From Membranipora membranacea (taxonomy: Eukaryota; Bryozoa; Gymnolaemata; Cheilostomatida; Membraniporidae), in NCBI GenBank assembly GCA_914767715.1, contig OU612074.1, positions 2,185,501 to 2,249,500 on the forward strand: a stretch of DNA of 64,000 nucleotides, read 5' to 3'. The position numbers were made by a program, and so were the translations under genes. This document shows positions 1 to 14,300 of this stretch, one piece after another. Below the pieces are notes generated by a model. It was not told the DNA's origin and did not search any database. It saw only the letters and a program-made list of their open reading frames with translations. Every line of letters begins with the position of its first letter. Position 1 is the first letter of the stretch.

Positions 1-1661
1 AACATCAAATAACATCACCTACTACGGACAAGGAGGAACTGTTACTCCTTGCTATGGAGAAGCAATGCCAAGAGTAAATTTAACTCTTCATTTTGCATTA
101 ATGAGTTCAAAACTTAAACATATATACATGTTCTAAATCCCTGATATTGATAAGCTAGCCAATAATGGCTGAGTTATGCATCACCTCAGTCATAGGAGCC
201 AAACCCCCCTAGCCTTATATCGAAGGCCCTTTGAGACGAGGCTAACCCCCTCCCTTGTTACAAGTTTATTATTTGCCTAGTTATAACAACACAATTGTAC
301 AGGAGTTTTTGGTACTGGTAACAGGTACACCAGGTTGTTTGTGATCAGACTTATGGGTTATAGAGAGTTGTGTCTGTTGATCACAATCACAGTTAACAGG
401 TAATTTCACAGCCTCACTGATCACATCTCTTTGTTTACTGTTACAGCAGACACACCAGAGATATCAGTTATACTAGTTATACTGTGTAATCAAACCCTGA
501 TAATACCTATACTAACAGATTATAGACTGAATGAGGCACAGTGCATTCTGGACAACAAGTTGATTACATAATTGACTCAGTGGATGGCTAAGCTTTGCCA
601 GCAACGAATTGTCCTTGGAATCCAAGAGGCCATCAGAGGAAATGCGTGAAAACAACGGGTCACTTTCTCCAGGCTTATTGGTTATTACATCAAAATGAAA
701 CACTCCTTACATCTCTTGCATGACTCATCATAAGGAAAAACTTTTAATCTTATGATGAAACCAAAGATTATAAAATACTCAAATGGTCATTGATGAAATT
801 ATATCTAGAAAGCGGTAACATAACTTATGATAATCCATGCACATAAAACGTAGGAAGTCCACCACAAACATGAGTGAAGAATTTATGTGTTGTCTAAATT
901 TAGCTCTTGAGGTAAGCCTAGCCTAACAAAAACTTATTTTATCTAACTAACTCATCCAAGGTACAAGTAGCTCATGTATTTTTGTTGCTAAGGTAAAGAA
1001 GGCTGAATGAGGAACGACTTATGATTCATTTTTCCAATTTCTTGTATCGTTTCTACTCCTTTTCTGTATAACATTTAACACTCAAGGCTTCGTACACCAG
1101 CCAATTTATAAAAAATCTACACATGATAATTTGAGAAAAGTTTGATGATGTCCATAGAGCTTTTAATTAACTATTTCTTATTAGGCCCAGGCATTCTTGT
1201 TGTCATTACAGAAGATTCTGCTTCTACTATTGTCAGAATCACTATAATTATAACAATTATGAAAGTATTTAAATGCAAAACCTTCTGAGTTCGATATTTT
1301 CATTCATCCAACACTGATGAATGCCATCCCGCTTTGTGAAACTTTGATCAATTGTAAAATAGCAAATGGCCTATAGAAAAGCCTAAATAGTTAATGTGTC
1401 CTGGTTCCACTATGCATAACGCCCCCCATCCCGACCTGCACCCACCCCTCACTGTATTCAACCATTGGCATTTTTCCTGATTATACTTCACTGCAGACAC
1501 CTTGCTAATGTGATAATCATATATTCAACTTTTGTAAATATAACCTGCATTGTACATATAGCCAAACGGGTAGCGAGTGATTTACTAATTGTATATTATT
1601 GTGTAGTATATCCAGGTGGTATAAAGCTGAGATCACTTTTGTCACACCAGATCAGACTTAC
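1..1661. other. intron sequence of the ZDHHC gene, no exon seen
   Basis: The donor site at 1661 on the minus strand opens an intron that must reach to the window edge, because the next conserved exon of this family (the one with the DHHC tetrad) cannot be found on the minus strand here. The stretch is AT-rich. The short open frames in it have no recognisable protein character. I see no RNA gene or clear repeat. Confidence 0.6.
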
Positions 1662-3343
1662 CCACACAGTTATCACAGACACTGCAGTGCGACGCTCGGG
1701 GAGGGCGGAATATTTTACACGTATAGCAGTATTTTAGTTTGAATGATTTTCCCCTGACGGTGACCTCTCGTATCCGAGGGGGAGGTCTGTATGGTAGATT
1801 TCCACCTTTTGATTGCTCTGCTGCTACGTTCTGCTCTTGTTCTGCAATTATAAGGCACAGGGGCGTAATGTACATGGGCGTAATGTACAGGGGTGCAAAT
1901 TACCGGAGGGGGGTGGTAAGTGGCAGAGAGTGTGTGGGAAAAGGGCATCTGATACACGGGACGACTGGAACAAGAATCAGCCTGATTGAATCAGTCTAAA
2001 GCCACTGCTTGGTAGTGGAAGAATCCACTGTGTTGAAAACTCAACACATTGGGGGATGAAATTCAACCTCAGCTAAAACACTTTATAATCGCCTGTCATT
2101 GTTCAGCAGTGCTATTCTAGAGTCTCTACCCGCCACCCTAAATTGAGAACAATAAAGGCCTACCACACAAAAACATTATCACGCTTCTTTAATCCAATAT
2201 AAACTACAATATGGCCTGTTTGACCTCATTCTTCAAAACAGAACAAATAAATCCAGCCCTTCCCAGGCAGATCACAAACTACTCACCTATAAGTTTTTCT
2301 AAGGCCTCAGCTTCTGCTGGACTGGCACGTGGTATAACTCCTGGATCGCCGCATGCCGTCCGACAAAGAACGACACATACAAAAACGACCTGCACAGCCG
2401 CTAGTATCGGTAAGATTGGGCTTACATTAATCCACAGGTACCAGGAGCTATAAAATAGTAAAACGTGGAACATGCACTTTCTGTCAGTTCATGATGTAAA
2501 AGAAGTACTAAAATGTAAATACAAATACCCTATATATTCTAAGCAATCAACATTTATAGTATGGGATTAAGCAGAATAAAAAGACTGATATTTTTTTATG
2601 TACAGGTCAGCCATGGACATATAGGGCCAACAGTTTTATGTCAGTAGATTACTGTTTAAGGAGCTAACTGATAACGGTGCATATATATATAGCCAAATTA
2701 TTGAATTTATACTCTTATATGACATATAAACTGCCCTTCGTAGGCCAATAATTGGATTAGGCTTAACTTGTACAGCCTTACAGGCTTAACTCTGGTCTGA
2801 AGATATCATCAGGTCCTAGCATACAGTATAGGCCCTAAGCAAAGAGCTTGCTTTGCTGTAAATGAAAGCAGTGAAATCCCTCAGTTCATTGATGAAAGGT
2901 CTGAATTAAAGCCCGGCTGACAGACTTGCAGCTTGCTATGCCAACGAAAATGATCATAATGACACCACAACAATAATGCTTTTATTTTTTTGTTACCAGA
3001 TCAGAGAAATTATGATTATATGGATGATATTTATTTATAGGCATAGATAGTTACTAGTAAGTTAGTTAGAAAGGCCTACTTACTCAAGAGCAAAGAAAGC
3101 AGCACTTGTTGCTATGATCAGAAAGAGTGTGAAGTAGAATATTCCAGTTTGTGTTGAGACCATCAATCTCCCATCACAGCAGAACTTATTCCTACCTGGA
3201 AAGACCTCCCATTTTTTTACATTTTGCTGTAGAGCATTTCTTTCTGGGTCAGGCATTTTTGTCATTTGATATGTAGCTTTCTCAGGGCTGATCTCAATGT
3301 CTGATTTGGTAGAAACTTGTGAGTATGTGTATTTATCTCCCAT
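1662..3343 (-). CDS. ZDHHC9/14/18-type palmitoyltransferase, 5' part
   Basis: Protein S-acyltransferase of Golgi/endomembranes, partial. Three exons are visible on the minus strand: 3343-3084, 2447-2287 and 1841-1662, with matching phases and GT/AG borders. Exon 1 starts at the first in-frame ATG (3343; an upstream TTG is in frame but is not a start) and encodes a cytosolic tail, the family block [11 protein letters not shown] and transmembrane segment 1. Exon 2 gives transmembrane segment 2 followed by DPGVIPRA, the DPG motif. Exon 3 gives [10 protein letters not shown] and the zinc-binding start of the cysteine-rich domain, [20 protein letters not shown]. The DHHC catalytic tetrad and later membrane segments lie on exons outside the window. 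The order and wording of these blocks fit ZDHHC9, 14 and 18; I cannot choose among them. Known from the family: palmitate transfer from acyl-CoA to protein cysteines. Confidence 0.92.
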
Positions 3344-4040
3344 CAATCATGCTCCGGAATCTATAGTGCCATTGGTGAAGTTGAGCTAACATTAAATGGC
3401 AAATAACAGTCAATATTGCATAACTTTTAATCTTCTCTACTTGTTTCTCTCTTGAAATTAGTTCTTGTTTCTGGTATCCCGGAAATAAACCTCTTTGCAC
3501 ATGCGCAAACACATATATAATTCCATTTTTATACTTGATACACTGTGATAGGTGGTCACCATGGTGACAACTTGAGAGTTAGCTTCCCATTATTTTGATA
3601 CACAAAAGAGAACACAACTTGTTTGAAAGAAGTGAGAAATTTTTGTTTTGTGAATGCAGGAGGGTGGGATATCCCACCCTCCCTGGTGAATGGTTTCGAC
3701 ACTTTCTATTGAGGATCACCAAAAGTAATGTCATCAGTGTGAAGACAGTATCTCTGTAATAGGGTCACAATGCGGCAGCAAGAGATGGGTTCACATTTTC
3801 TTAATACCAAGTTTTATTCTATATCTTGGAAAACCTATCGACCTACTAACATATTTATTTTATTTATTATATGCCGACACACAACATTTACAGCAATATC
3901 TAATGGAGAATAAGTTGCAAAATACTATTCAATATGATTTTTATACGAAGATCTAGGGTTAAGTATAAATGTGATTGTCTAGTCGCAGAGTAAAAAAAAA
4001 ATATAAACGCAAAACTTTCACATGAATAAATGATGGCTTA
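3344..4040. other. spacer between ZDHHC start and TMEM216-like 3' end
   Basis: Promoter side of the ZDHHC gene. No coding frame is supported. It contains a perfect 24-bp palindrome at 3659-3682 (GGAGGGTGGGAT and its complement), which has two relatives in the window near 31085 and 39046. No other structure was recognised. Confidence 0.5.
3659..3682. repeat. GC-rich palindrome, family 1 copy A
   Basis: Perfect inverted repeat with arm GGAGGGTGGGAT and no spacer. Similar palindromes built on AGGGAGGGTG occur at 31085-31107 and 39046-39079. Confidence 0.85.
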
Positions 4041-6240
4041 TCAAACAGATGCATGAAGAAGATGTTGATGAGGAGGAAAGCCAGATACGAAGATTTTATC
4101 TACATAGAGTCTGAAACTCAGCCTTTATTTCATGGTTTTCCACAAGTAGGATAAGACAATGCTAGTGATGGGCGGATTTAGTGTTCGGACGGATGCGCGA
4201 GGAGATCTTTATATTCTCAGTAAGGAGTCGCTCTACAAGATACATAAAATTTATCATTTTACTATGGTTTTCCTCCTCATGTATGAGTATAAAATACAGA
4301 AAGAGACTTTCACAAAAATGGTTTTTCTCAAGCAACCAGAAGTTCTAGCAATTACAGTGTGGCGTGAACAAAATCATCCCATTACTTCGACAAAAATCCT
4401 CACTCATTTGGTATTTCAATCAGGCAAATCAGTCACTCATAATACATATAGTTTTAACAAGGTGGGAACAATTTACGAACAAGATTAATTGCAGGACTTT
4501 CTCACAAAACAAGGGCTGATCAGATAGTGATTTTAGCAGGTTTTAATTGATAGTAGAGTCCCAAGTCTTCAGTAGCTTGCATGTCCTGCATTTAGTGGTT
4601 TTCAAATAAATGTCATCTATGCTTATGCTTTAACTAGTGATTCAATATTATAAGTTAGGTGGTGTGTGAATCAGGTGGTGACAATAAATAAGAGGTTTGA
4701 CAAGTGAGTCTTTCAGATGGTGGCAGTTACTTACCTATTAAATAATACAATAGCTATCAGCCCAAGAAGTAGCTCTAGAGAGATAAACGACAGCTGTACG
4801 ATAATCAGTATGAGCTCAGCCCTGAGGACATAAGTCTGCCAGATCAATAAGAACACATTACCGATGATAGATATAATACTGAGAGCCAGAGATAGTCCTA
4901 CAGGCTGGGCTCTCTCTGTTAGGTTACCTTTCTTTCCTGTAAATAAATATGATTGTATTAGACTCAGGCGTGGGCTCCAGTTATCAAGTGGCTTCAGGCT
5001 TAGTTTTGTCTATGGATTCATGCACCAATTTAATCCCAGTTTGAAAACCACTTGGTCTGGAATAATAGACTACTGGTTGGCCTAGAGAGAAGAGAGACTG
5101 TCATGACAAACTGCGTAAATTACAAGGCTTGTCAGGACAGGCTTGTACTTGGAACTCTTTTACTTTTCACACATTAATAACAGGCAGAAGGATTAATTGT
5201 TAGGCCTCACAAAATCGGTCGGTTGATTTAAAATTATATTTTTTTCAAATATTCTAGTGAGGCAAATCATAATGAAACAGGAATCAGAATGATCTTTACC
5301 TCACATCCTAGATATCAAGTGCTACTGTGGACCTAAGTTCCCCTCGTCACAAGGTGTTATTGATCACGCGCTCAATAATATACGAACCAAAAAATAGCCG
5401 AAGAATCTCAATACCAGCCAGTAAAAGTACAATAACTATCTCCACAGCTAATATTCCAGGTGTGTAGGGAAGTGACTGCCCTGTAACACAGTAACATAGA
5501 ACATATATATCTACATATGAAAGACATCATCCACAAACATAGGGGTAAAATATTTTTTTTACAGTCAACCGTTTCAATATGACTTTTAGCTAAATGTTAC
5601 ATGAATGGGGCAAATGAAAGAGTAAGAACAACTATGAAGGTTTCACATGTGAAAATCTGGTAGACAAGTTAGGTTTGGCTAGGTAAGAGTCCAAAAAATT
5701 ATTTTCTCTACCATGACGAAATGAAGGCTTGTGAGATTAAGACGATAATATATATTATGGCAGTCTTACATGAATATAGTAATAATTATACTTATACACA
5801 TAGACCAAGGAGTTAGAGACTCTAGCTCCTTGCAAGAACTTTTCACCAACAGCAATTATGTAGGAACTTGGTTAACTTATTTCAATGATGAAACCAGCTG
5901 CAAACAATGGCCTTTGGGTTGTTCCTAGCCAATGTGTTTGCTCTGATATGATTAGCTGTTTGGTGGGAAGGAGAGCCAATGCCAGGTCACAGTGAGCACC
6001 TATTGAAAGTGAGCCTGCGTAATTTAACACTCACTATAATATATATAGGTACTTTCATAAAGTACCGTCCGACCTGGTGCTGGCTTTGCCCACCCACCAG
6101 CCAATCAGAGCCAATATATTGGTCTCTGGGGTTGTTCCACACTAACCTTTATATATAAACATGAGAAGCTCGGCAATAGTGAAGAAGACATAGTAGAATC
6201 CGTTGAGATATAAAAGCACCTGATATGGTAATAGGGATCT
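4041..6240 (-). CDS. TMEM216/TMEM80 family transition-zone membrane protein
   Basis: Small four-pass membrane protein family; TMEM216 acts in the MKS/Joubert complex at the ciliary transition zone. Exons on the minus strand: 6240-6147 (LPYQVLLYLNGFYYVFF, first helix, ending IYKG), 5475-5389 (second helix, ending ILRLFFG), 4936-4735 (KKGNLTER, two helices with the family signature WQTYVLRAEL), and a possible last exon 4110-4041. RLFFG followed by KGNL and QTYVLR matches the TMEM216 order closely. For the second exon the acceptor after GGCAG is needed to keep frame. The last exon is less sure: it is in phase and ends at TGA after 22 codons, but the C-terminus is not conserved. The first exon with the start codon was not located; in the family it is very short. 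Known part 150 residues. Confidence 0.85.
5805..5832. repeat. AAGGAGTTAG palindrome, family 2 copy A
   Basis: Near-perfect inverted repeat, arms CAAGGAGTTAGAG and CTCTAGCTCCTTG, in an intron of the TMEM216-like gene. Related palindromes sit at 8022-8054, 34592-34608, 42976-43002 and 52238-52253. Confidence 0.7.
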
Positions 6241-8393
6241 CTGTTTGGTGAAAAGTTATGGATTTAACACATTTATGATTTTGACTTCAACTATGGAAAT
6301 GGGTAACTACACAGTAGGATTTCTAACACAAAACGCTTAGAAACTATCAGTTGTGAAACAATAAAGTATGTTGTAACATCATACTTGATGTCACCGGCTT
6401 CATCTCAAGTGCAAACTTTTGTTTTATCCATTTAAGTTTTTATATTCAAGAAAAATACTGACTAGATATGTTGCTGATTTTTTTCTTTTACAAACTGCAT
6501 CAAGATATCAATATCTATGTCAGGCATAGCTGCTTTTTATGAGATGAATTATACATCTTGCTAGTTCGGAAGCAAAGGATACAACAGCTATCACCTTCGC
6601 ACCTGAAAAAAAGGAAAAATAACATCATAAATATATATGTAAAAAGTTAAATTATTTGGTAGTATATGTCTACTAGGTCTCGAAACAAAATACAAAGACG
6701 ATGATAGTAAAATAAAAACTCTACTTCCGCTTACGCAATCAAATGCATATATTGTAATCATTGTATAGGTGTCTAGAGGCTTGTATGGAAAATAAACTAT
6801 ATATATATCACATTTTGTCAACATGTGCTGCAGGTAATCATCTTGATGCTTGGTCTTGGAGGGTCCCACCCTAGTCCCTGTGCTCTAAGGAAATTAGCGT
6901 GTATCTGGATATCTGCGGGGTGTTATTATAGTGCCGATGTGCTGTTCAAGTACTGTATTGTATGTCAAGTTGTGTTCTTTGATCTTATAGTTAGCGTGAA
7001 AGAGTGCTTGTGAGTTGGATCGTAAGATGGTGAGATGGAAATAAGGGAAAAGAGCGAGCTGTTGTTTATGCTTCTATTCTTCTCTATTCCACGTTCACAA
7101 CTGCCAGTTAAAATGATGTGGCAAAAATACATTTAACGATGAATCATCTATTAGTTAGAAATGCTAGGTGCCTGGTCTTTGATTGAAAAGGAATGGTTAC
7201 CATAGTAATGTCTCATCACGACCAGTGTAATTAAAATGTCAACGTGGTTACATTTAGGAAACCAATAATGTCATTTTACGGATATAATACCTGGCCAGGC
7301 TAAATGACAGTGCTGGTTAGAAAATAGATGCCAGAGGCCCCACACATGGCTGTTCAGCTATATTATAAGCAGCAATGATGGCTCCATATAATTTGACTCT
7401 GGATCATAGCTATGCATCATCAAATACATTATTTACCCATGCAAGCAAGTGGCCATACCAGACTCCCCACTCTCAGACTGATCAGAGCAAAAGTACCTGC
7501 CTCTTCTAACCTAGCCAGATGGCACAACAGCACATACAAGCCATTCTTCACTGTGTTAGATTGGGTTCATACACACTGTAGTTTATAAAATGCACATTTC
7601 ATTAGGTATCACACAAAATTGAATTTGAAATTACAAACCTCTGTCAACAGCCATTGTAAACAATTTTTTTTGTTTCTGAGAGATACATCCTTGACATAGA
7701 AGAATTCTTATGAACAGACATCGATCCTGAATGTGAAGAAAAGGTCTGTTGTTTAAATATGTCAATTACAAAATTTGAGATCTTATGCACCATAGACCAG
7801 GTCAAGGACTTTTGATATTGTTGAACTCTCCCAAAACTTGAAGACAGTGGATAACTGTTTCTTGTATGTAGTATGTAGGTAGTATGTAGCCTTGGAAATC
7901 TTCAAATTGTTTTACTTGAAATTGATCATTGAATCATTGAACATAGGTGAATATAGGTATCAGTTTCCTACTACTGGTTTTTGAATTTGACCCACTCATG
8001 TCACTGCAGACTCACTCAGACCAAAAGGAGTTGTCTCTAACACTAACTCCTTTGATCAGAGTGACAGTGAGGAGGGGGTGACTTGCCTTCACACAACAAT
8101 ATTGAGAGATGAATATTTCAATGATAGATAAGCCCTAGTCAGTACCAGACTCATGAGCCAAGCTGGGTCGGGTGTATAATTGATAACTCTGATTTGATCC
8201 CACTTATGGCCCTATAGCCTACCTACTGGCCCTGGGGCAATGCAGATTATCTGCTTTCCAATAGCCATAGAGACCAATGAATTTCGTACCAGCTAATTGA
8301 TGTGCAAAATACACTCTCTTCTGCAATTGTAGTATATACTATGTTCTAATCATTTCTTTGCCTAGTTTTGACAGGTGAGGTAAGGAGCTCAGA
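6241..8393. other. divergent upstream region of TMEM216-like gene and FBXO42
   Basis: The flanking genes point away from each other, so both promoters and the missing first exon of the TMEM216-like gene should lie here. I see no TATA-type signal that stands out and no convincing coding exon. A palindrome of family 2 lies at 8022-8054. Confidence 0.4.
8022..8054. repeat. AAGGAGTTAG palindrome, family 2 copy B
   Basis: Imperfect inverted repeat, CAAAAGGAGTT and AACTCCTTTG around an 11-base loop, about 340 bases upstream of the FBXO42 start codon. Confidence 0.6.
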
Positions 8394-11300
8394 ATGTCTG
8401 ATATGAACTGTTTACCAGAGGAAGTAACAGAGAGAATATTCACTCATCTCTGCCCGTATCAGGATTACAAGAATTGTGCTCTAGTCTGTAGCCAGTGGCG
8501 TAGATTAATACAAGGTAAGTCTGAGGTGTAGCCCAGGGCCCAGAGTGTAGCCCAGGGCCCAGAGTTTGCTGTGTGGGGTGGTGGCAACACTTTATTCTAT
8601 TACAGTGGATAGTGAAGGTGCTCAACTGTCGCATGCACCAAAGTTGCAGCCCCAAAGTTAGGTCATTAGGATAGTATTGGATTTCTGGTCTTGTTTGCTC
8701 TTAATCCACCAATTTATGTTAGCTGCGGCAGGAATAGTGACAACCAAATGAACTTGAGCGATATTCTCGGCACTTTCATCAATTTTTTCAATCACTTTCT
8801 CATCAATACACATCAAATTGATATTATTTGCCTTCATTTTGAGCGATCCCATTCTCCTGGTATGCCGCCGCTGGCACTCAGGTAAGTGACTCTGATGAAG
8901 GCATTTGGCATTACTCACATTTCAGGTGTGGCTCGAAGGAAGCTCAAAAACTTTCACAGAGCTGTTGATCTCAGTGTTGTAAAGTGGACTGCCTATCACA
9001 GAACTGCCGGGACACCATCTCTAACTGACAGGTACTGTATAGAGATCAACTTCTTGGTGGTCTGAATTATTAATTAGTTACCAATTAATAAACTTCTTTA
9101 AGTTTACCAAAGTCTGACTGCAGTGAAGATATTTCAAAGCAGAGATGCTCCAGATGACTGCATCTATTCATCGCAGTTTTAATAATAGCTTCTCATCCAT
9201 GAACATATAAATATATAAATAACACATAAAATTGTTTATATGTTTATGGTCTCATATCAGTTCTTTTCAGCTTAAAATGCTTCGGATAGTTTCTGTTTAT
9301 CGATCTTTTGGATAGTCTGATCAGTCTTATGTAACCATAATTCTCTATTATTAGATACTTACACAGTTCCTGTCACGTAAGCGGGTCTCTCTATGTATTT
9401 GGTGGATGTACAGCCTCCTTCACCACATTCAATGATTTATGGAGACTGGACTTAGCCAACAAACAGTGGGTCAGACCTGTAGCTAGTGGTAAGATAAGAT
9501 CTGCCGTTAGCCTTGTCACTCCGTTACTAACAAAGTAGACGCGTGACAAGGCTTATTCATGTTTATCTGTAGCAGCTTATTCATGTTTATCTGTAGCAGC
9601 GTTCATGATTTTTTACTTTAATATCCTGTCAGTACTTGTTAAAGCGAATGAGATTACAATAGGAAAAGAAGTCGAGCCAACATATGCTCAATGGTTATAT
9701 TATGGCAAAAATGATAATATGAAATAACATCAGAAATGCCTAAACAATTTTTTGCTACCATGTGCAGTTCAAACACCTAACACCAACCTTAATTTGACAG
9801 TGCTCATACGTTGCCTGGGCTGGTGGTATTGGCATGATGATGAAATGCTGGAGCAAACAACCCAGGCACTTAAACTACCGGCGAAAGCCAAGTGGATATG
9901 TTAAAAATTGTTGCAAACAGTCTCCTTTTTTTCATACATCGATATCGATACCCTCCTCACTCCTGGTGCTAGGATTATTGAACACACCACATGATAACTA
10001 TAATATGAGCCAACATTTTTTTTATCTTTGGTCAGGTACATACCCATCACCTAAAGCCTGTGCTTCTATGGTCGTGTGGAGAGATGAGCTGGTGTTATTT
10101 GGGGGCTGGAGTCCACCCACCCCCCTATTACCTCATCAGGTAAGCAGCAGATACTGTTCACTTTGAAAAAGAAGGTTATCAAATAGTTTTACGACATGGT
10201 TTCATGGTGATTTTATTGTCCCACAACACGCTGGGGGACTCCCAATGTATCACAGTATGACATCAATTATAATCTGGATGTTTGTGACTTGCAAGGAATT
10301 TCAAAATTCAAAATATTTATAGCAGTGGACCAAATATTGTATATATATATATAGATATATATATAGATATATATATAGATATATATATAGATATATATAT
10401 AGATATATATAGATATATATAAGTGTGGATTTAGACCAACCTTAGTTATTATTCTGCCACTCTTTGCGTCAAGTATTTTTTACTGTGCTCTTTCAATCCT
10501 TCCACCACACCACAGCTAATCATATAAACCCAAATCTATTAGAGTATGTAATCTAGCAAGCAACATTCATAATTATTTGTTTTTTCTACTCTGTTGATAT
10601 TGATGTCTAATATTTATCATTCCAGGCACCGCTGTTCTTCAACCAGTTGCATTTCTATAATACACTACTGAATACTTGGACTGTTGTCTCCCCTGATAGA
10701 AGTCCTAAGCCTGTCGCAGGTCACTGCTCCTGTATACTATCTGACAAGATGGTCGTATTTGGTGGTTCTCAGCAAGGTCAAGGCACCAAGTAAGATATCA
10801 ACCTAAATGGTTTAATAAAATGGTTGATTAAAATCAAGTTGTCTTATCACATGCTATATCCCGAAGTATGGGTGGCAAAATATTAGTTGCCTCGGAAGCT
10901 AGGCCTGACCCAATCCCAAACCCCAGTAGTTGATGGACTGCCGTGGGATTCGAACCCACGACCTTCAACATTTGCATGCTAAACAGCAGGCCCTCTAACC
11001 AACTGAGCCACCTCCTACTCCTACACTTATGCCGTATTGGCATTTATGAGATTGCTAACAATAATTTGAAAACAGATTTAGGTTTAAGTGAATTGTCAGT
11101 GCAGCAGTTAACGGTATATCCTTACCAAACATCACCAATAGCTGATTCTGGTCTATGGAATGCCGTCAAAAGTTACAGTGACAAACAGCCTAAATCAGAA
11201 ATATGCAGTCCATCTGATAATAAGTTTAGGTATTTGACGGGCGATCCAGCCCTCATCGAGCCAGATGCTGCTGGACATGATATATCACATTGCGATTGTT

Positions 11301-14300
11301 TTGTGGCACCACTGTTTGTTAGAGGATATAATATACACAACCTTACTGCATTGACTGATGAATGCATGGCTCAAATTAGTCGATGTGCCCTTATAAATGG
11401 TAGTTGTTCCCTCTCAGACTTTGATCTACAAAGAGAAAGCAACTCTTCTTTCTTAATTTTTGTTATAAATGGTTAGTTTTTACCAAGGATTTCTCTTGAA
11501 ATCCTTGGTTTTTACATTATATGAATATAGTGTCATTCTTTTTTCATGTTGCAGCACCAATGAATTATGGATATTTGATATTTTGACACACCAGTGGGCT
11601 GAGTGTAGTGCAGTCGACAACATCAAGCCTTTGCCTAGATATGGAGCTTTTATGGTGAGACTAATAGTGTTTTTTAAGTTATTATTATGCTACAAATATG
11701 GCTATAAAAGAATGCATATAATGGAAAGAAAATAAAACCTGTAGTGTAAAAAGCATGGGAACAGCTAGATAGTCCAGGGACTAGAGTGACAGCTGTCCCA
11801 ATTTCACTTATGTGCATGTGTTTGATATGATTGTTTGAGGGAGTGGGGTGCTCCATTCCCTTCCCAACTTTTCCCATGCACAGATGGTTTTGCCTTAGCT
11901 GCCCCGAAATGCTCCTATAAATCTCTTATGATCCAAAGCACTAGAATGTACTACACTTACACATCTATTCCGTCAGATATGTGACCTCATCCCAGGATAG
12001 ACATTTTATATTTACAGTGTACTGTGAGTGACAGTCAGGCTGTGATGTTAGGAGGATGTGGTGGAGCTAATATGGTAAGTTGTTGTTATCGAGCTCAGCT
12101 TTTTTTGTGACAAGTAAATGGATCGCTTATATTAATTTATTTCAATGTAAAATATGGGCATCTGACGGCCGAAACCAAACTAAATCAAGGCCCTGACAGA
12201 TCTGTGACTTAATATTTGTATATCATCTTCGCCTGTTAAACAACCAATTTTTGGGTTAGAAGCTCTACCCATTTCTTGTTAGTGCTATTTGTATTTAAAA
12301 ACTAGGCCCTGATATTATTATTATTATTTTATTGTACAAGCCCTACATCCAGAATGTTTTGTCATTAATCAGATTGTTGCTCAACTATAGGCTCAAAATA
12401 ATAATCAATTGATAAAAACATTTTGAGTCTATCTGTCAGACATATTGTGTCATCATAACTTTCAAATGCATATATTAAACTGGTTACTAAAATGGAGTAA
12501 GGGACTAGTCAGATAGTTCGAAACAAGAGTCAGTCCAGTGGACTGCCACCGATCATTGGACATCAACCTCCCAGGGCTTAGTCTGTTATGATTATTATGT
12601 GAAGTTTCTATGACTCCTGTATTTGTTTTGTTGATACAGAAGTTCACAGATTGCTGGCTGTTGACTGTGACAGGATCAGATACGGTAGTATGGTCTGAGT
12701 TAGAGACTCGTAACACAGATACTTACTGTCCCTCTCAACTCTGGTCTCATCCCGCGTGTAAGGTACGTAGTCGCCTAGCCTGTCTCGACGAGCTTTGTTG
12801 TGGGGGTGTCCCCCCTCACAACAAAGCTTGTCGAGACAGTCTAGCCATCACCTTGTCATATGAAACTATATTATATTCAACCCCAATGACAATAGTTCGC
12901 TTGAAGAAGTTTAGTATCAAGTTCCATTTCAGAGTTACTTCTCTTTGTGCCCCAGCAGCTCTCCAGTAGAACAGAAAGGCTGACAAAGTAGAAAAGAAAC
13001 AAAGATAAGATGAGATAACTTTGTTTTGCAGTTATATTTTGCGAATTTGATGCCGACTTATCTAATGGCGACTTAACAAACAAACAACTGATTTGGTATT
13101 GCACCTTCACCCTTGATGCAAAAAAAAAAGATTTTATTATCAATTTTTTAATTTGGTGTATGCAAAGAGTTATCAGGATTCCCCATAATATATCTCAACC
13201 AAGCTCTAAATGGACACAGTTGTAGCGCTATAGGGCTCTATCTTTTTGGATTTTAATAAGGCATTCGACTGTGTCAATCATCAGATACCTTTGAAAAAAA
13301 TCCGCAGTTTTGGCATGAGAGGCTCAGCTTATAATATCATTATGTCTTTCCTGTCACAGCGAGAGCGACTTGTGGAGGTCCGTGAAAGTTTCTCTGAAAC
13401 TTTACCAATTAGTGTTGGAGTTCCCAAGGATCCATTTTAGCCCCTACACAGTTTAGGATATTCATTAATGATCTCCTAAAATTACCATTAAATTCAACCT
13501 CATTTACCTATGCAGACCTGAATATCTATTCTTTAGAGAGACAATGCAATAACGATTTGGCTTGCATCAAATCTTGGTGCCTTTTAAATAGAATGACCAT
13601 CAATATGAAAAAACCACATTTCCTGCTATGCAATTCTTCGAACACACAAACTTTTAATCTTTTCTTTGGGGGTACTGTACTTGCCAGGGAATCAAAGACT
13701 AAACTATTAGGATTTCACTTATGCTATACTCTTGGGACGACTGACCATATTCAGCACATTTGTAGAACTGTGAGGTCCAGTCTGGCATTGCTTCAGAAAT
13801 TTTGATTCTGTATTGACCGAGGTGCTGCATTGAAGTTTTATCACCAGTTTATTTTTTGCCATCTCATACATGGTATACATCTCTATTACAATATGTCTCC
13901 ATCTTATCTATTAAATCCTATTTTCATCCTCTAGAAAGAGCCTTCAGGCTTATAGCAAATACAAATGTTCCAATATACCTGAATCTAACTCCGAATTTAT
14001 GTATAGAGTGGGGTTGTGTCAGGAGTTGTCCCTTATCATAGGGGGCGTGGAACAGATGAGACCATAAATTGGCACTTTTTTATATAAGCTATCATTGGAG
14101 TAGATCACACTTTTTGGTCTGGCAGCCAGGGAAATTAAGATATAAACAAAATGAGGGTAATTTCATAGGCGGTTTATGCTGACCCACTTTATGAGACAAA
14201 AATTGACTGCGAATATAATTTGATATTTATTATATATGATATATGATAATAATATATATATAATATAATAAATATATATTTAAAATAAAGAGAAATAATA

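Noticed and set aside
1465..1999. Plus-strand open frames over ZDHHC exon 3
   Set aside because: Shadow of the minus-strand palmitoyltransferase exon.
4159..4488. 109-codon plus-strand open frame
   Set aside because: No family features, AT-driven codons, and it lies in the TMEM216-like intron in antisense.
10941..11024. Functional tRNA gene
   Set aside because: Boxes A and B are present, but the same head and body recur at 60500-60735, so it is a SINE.
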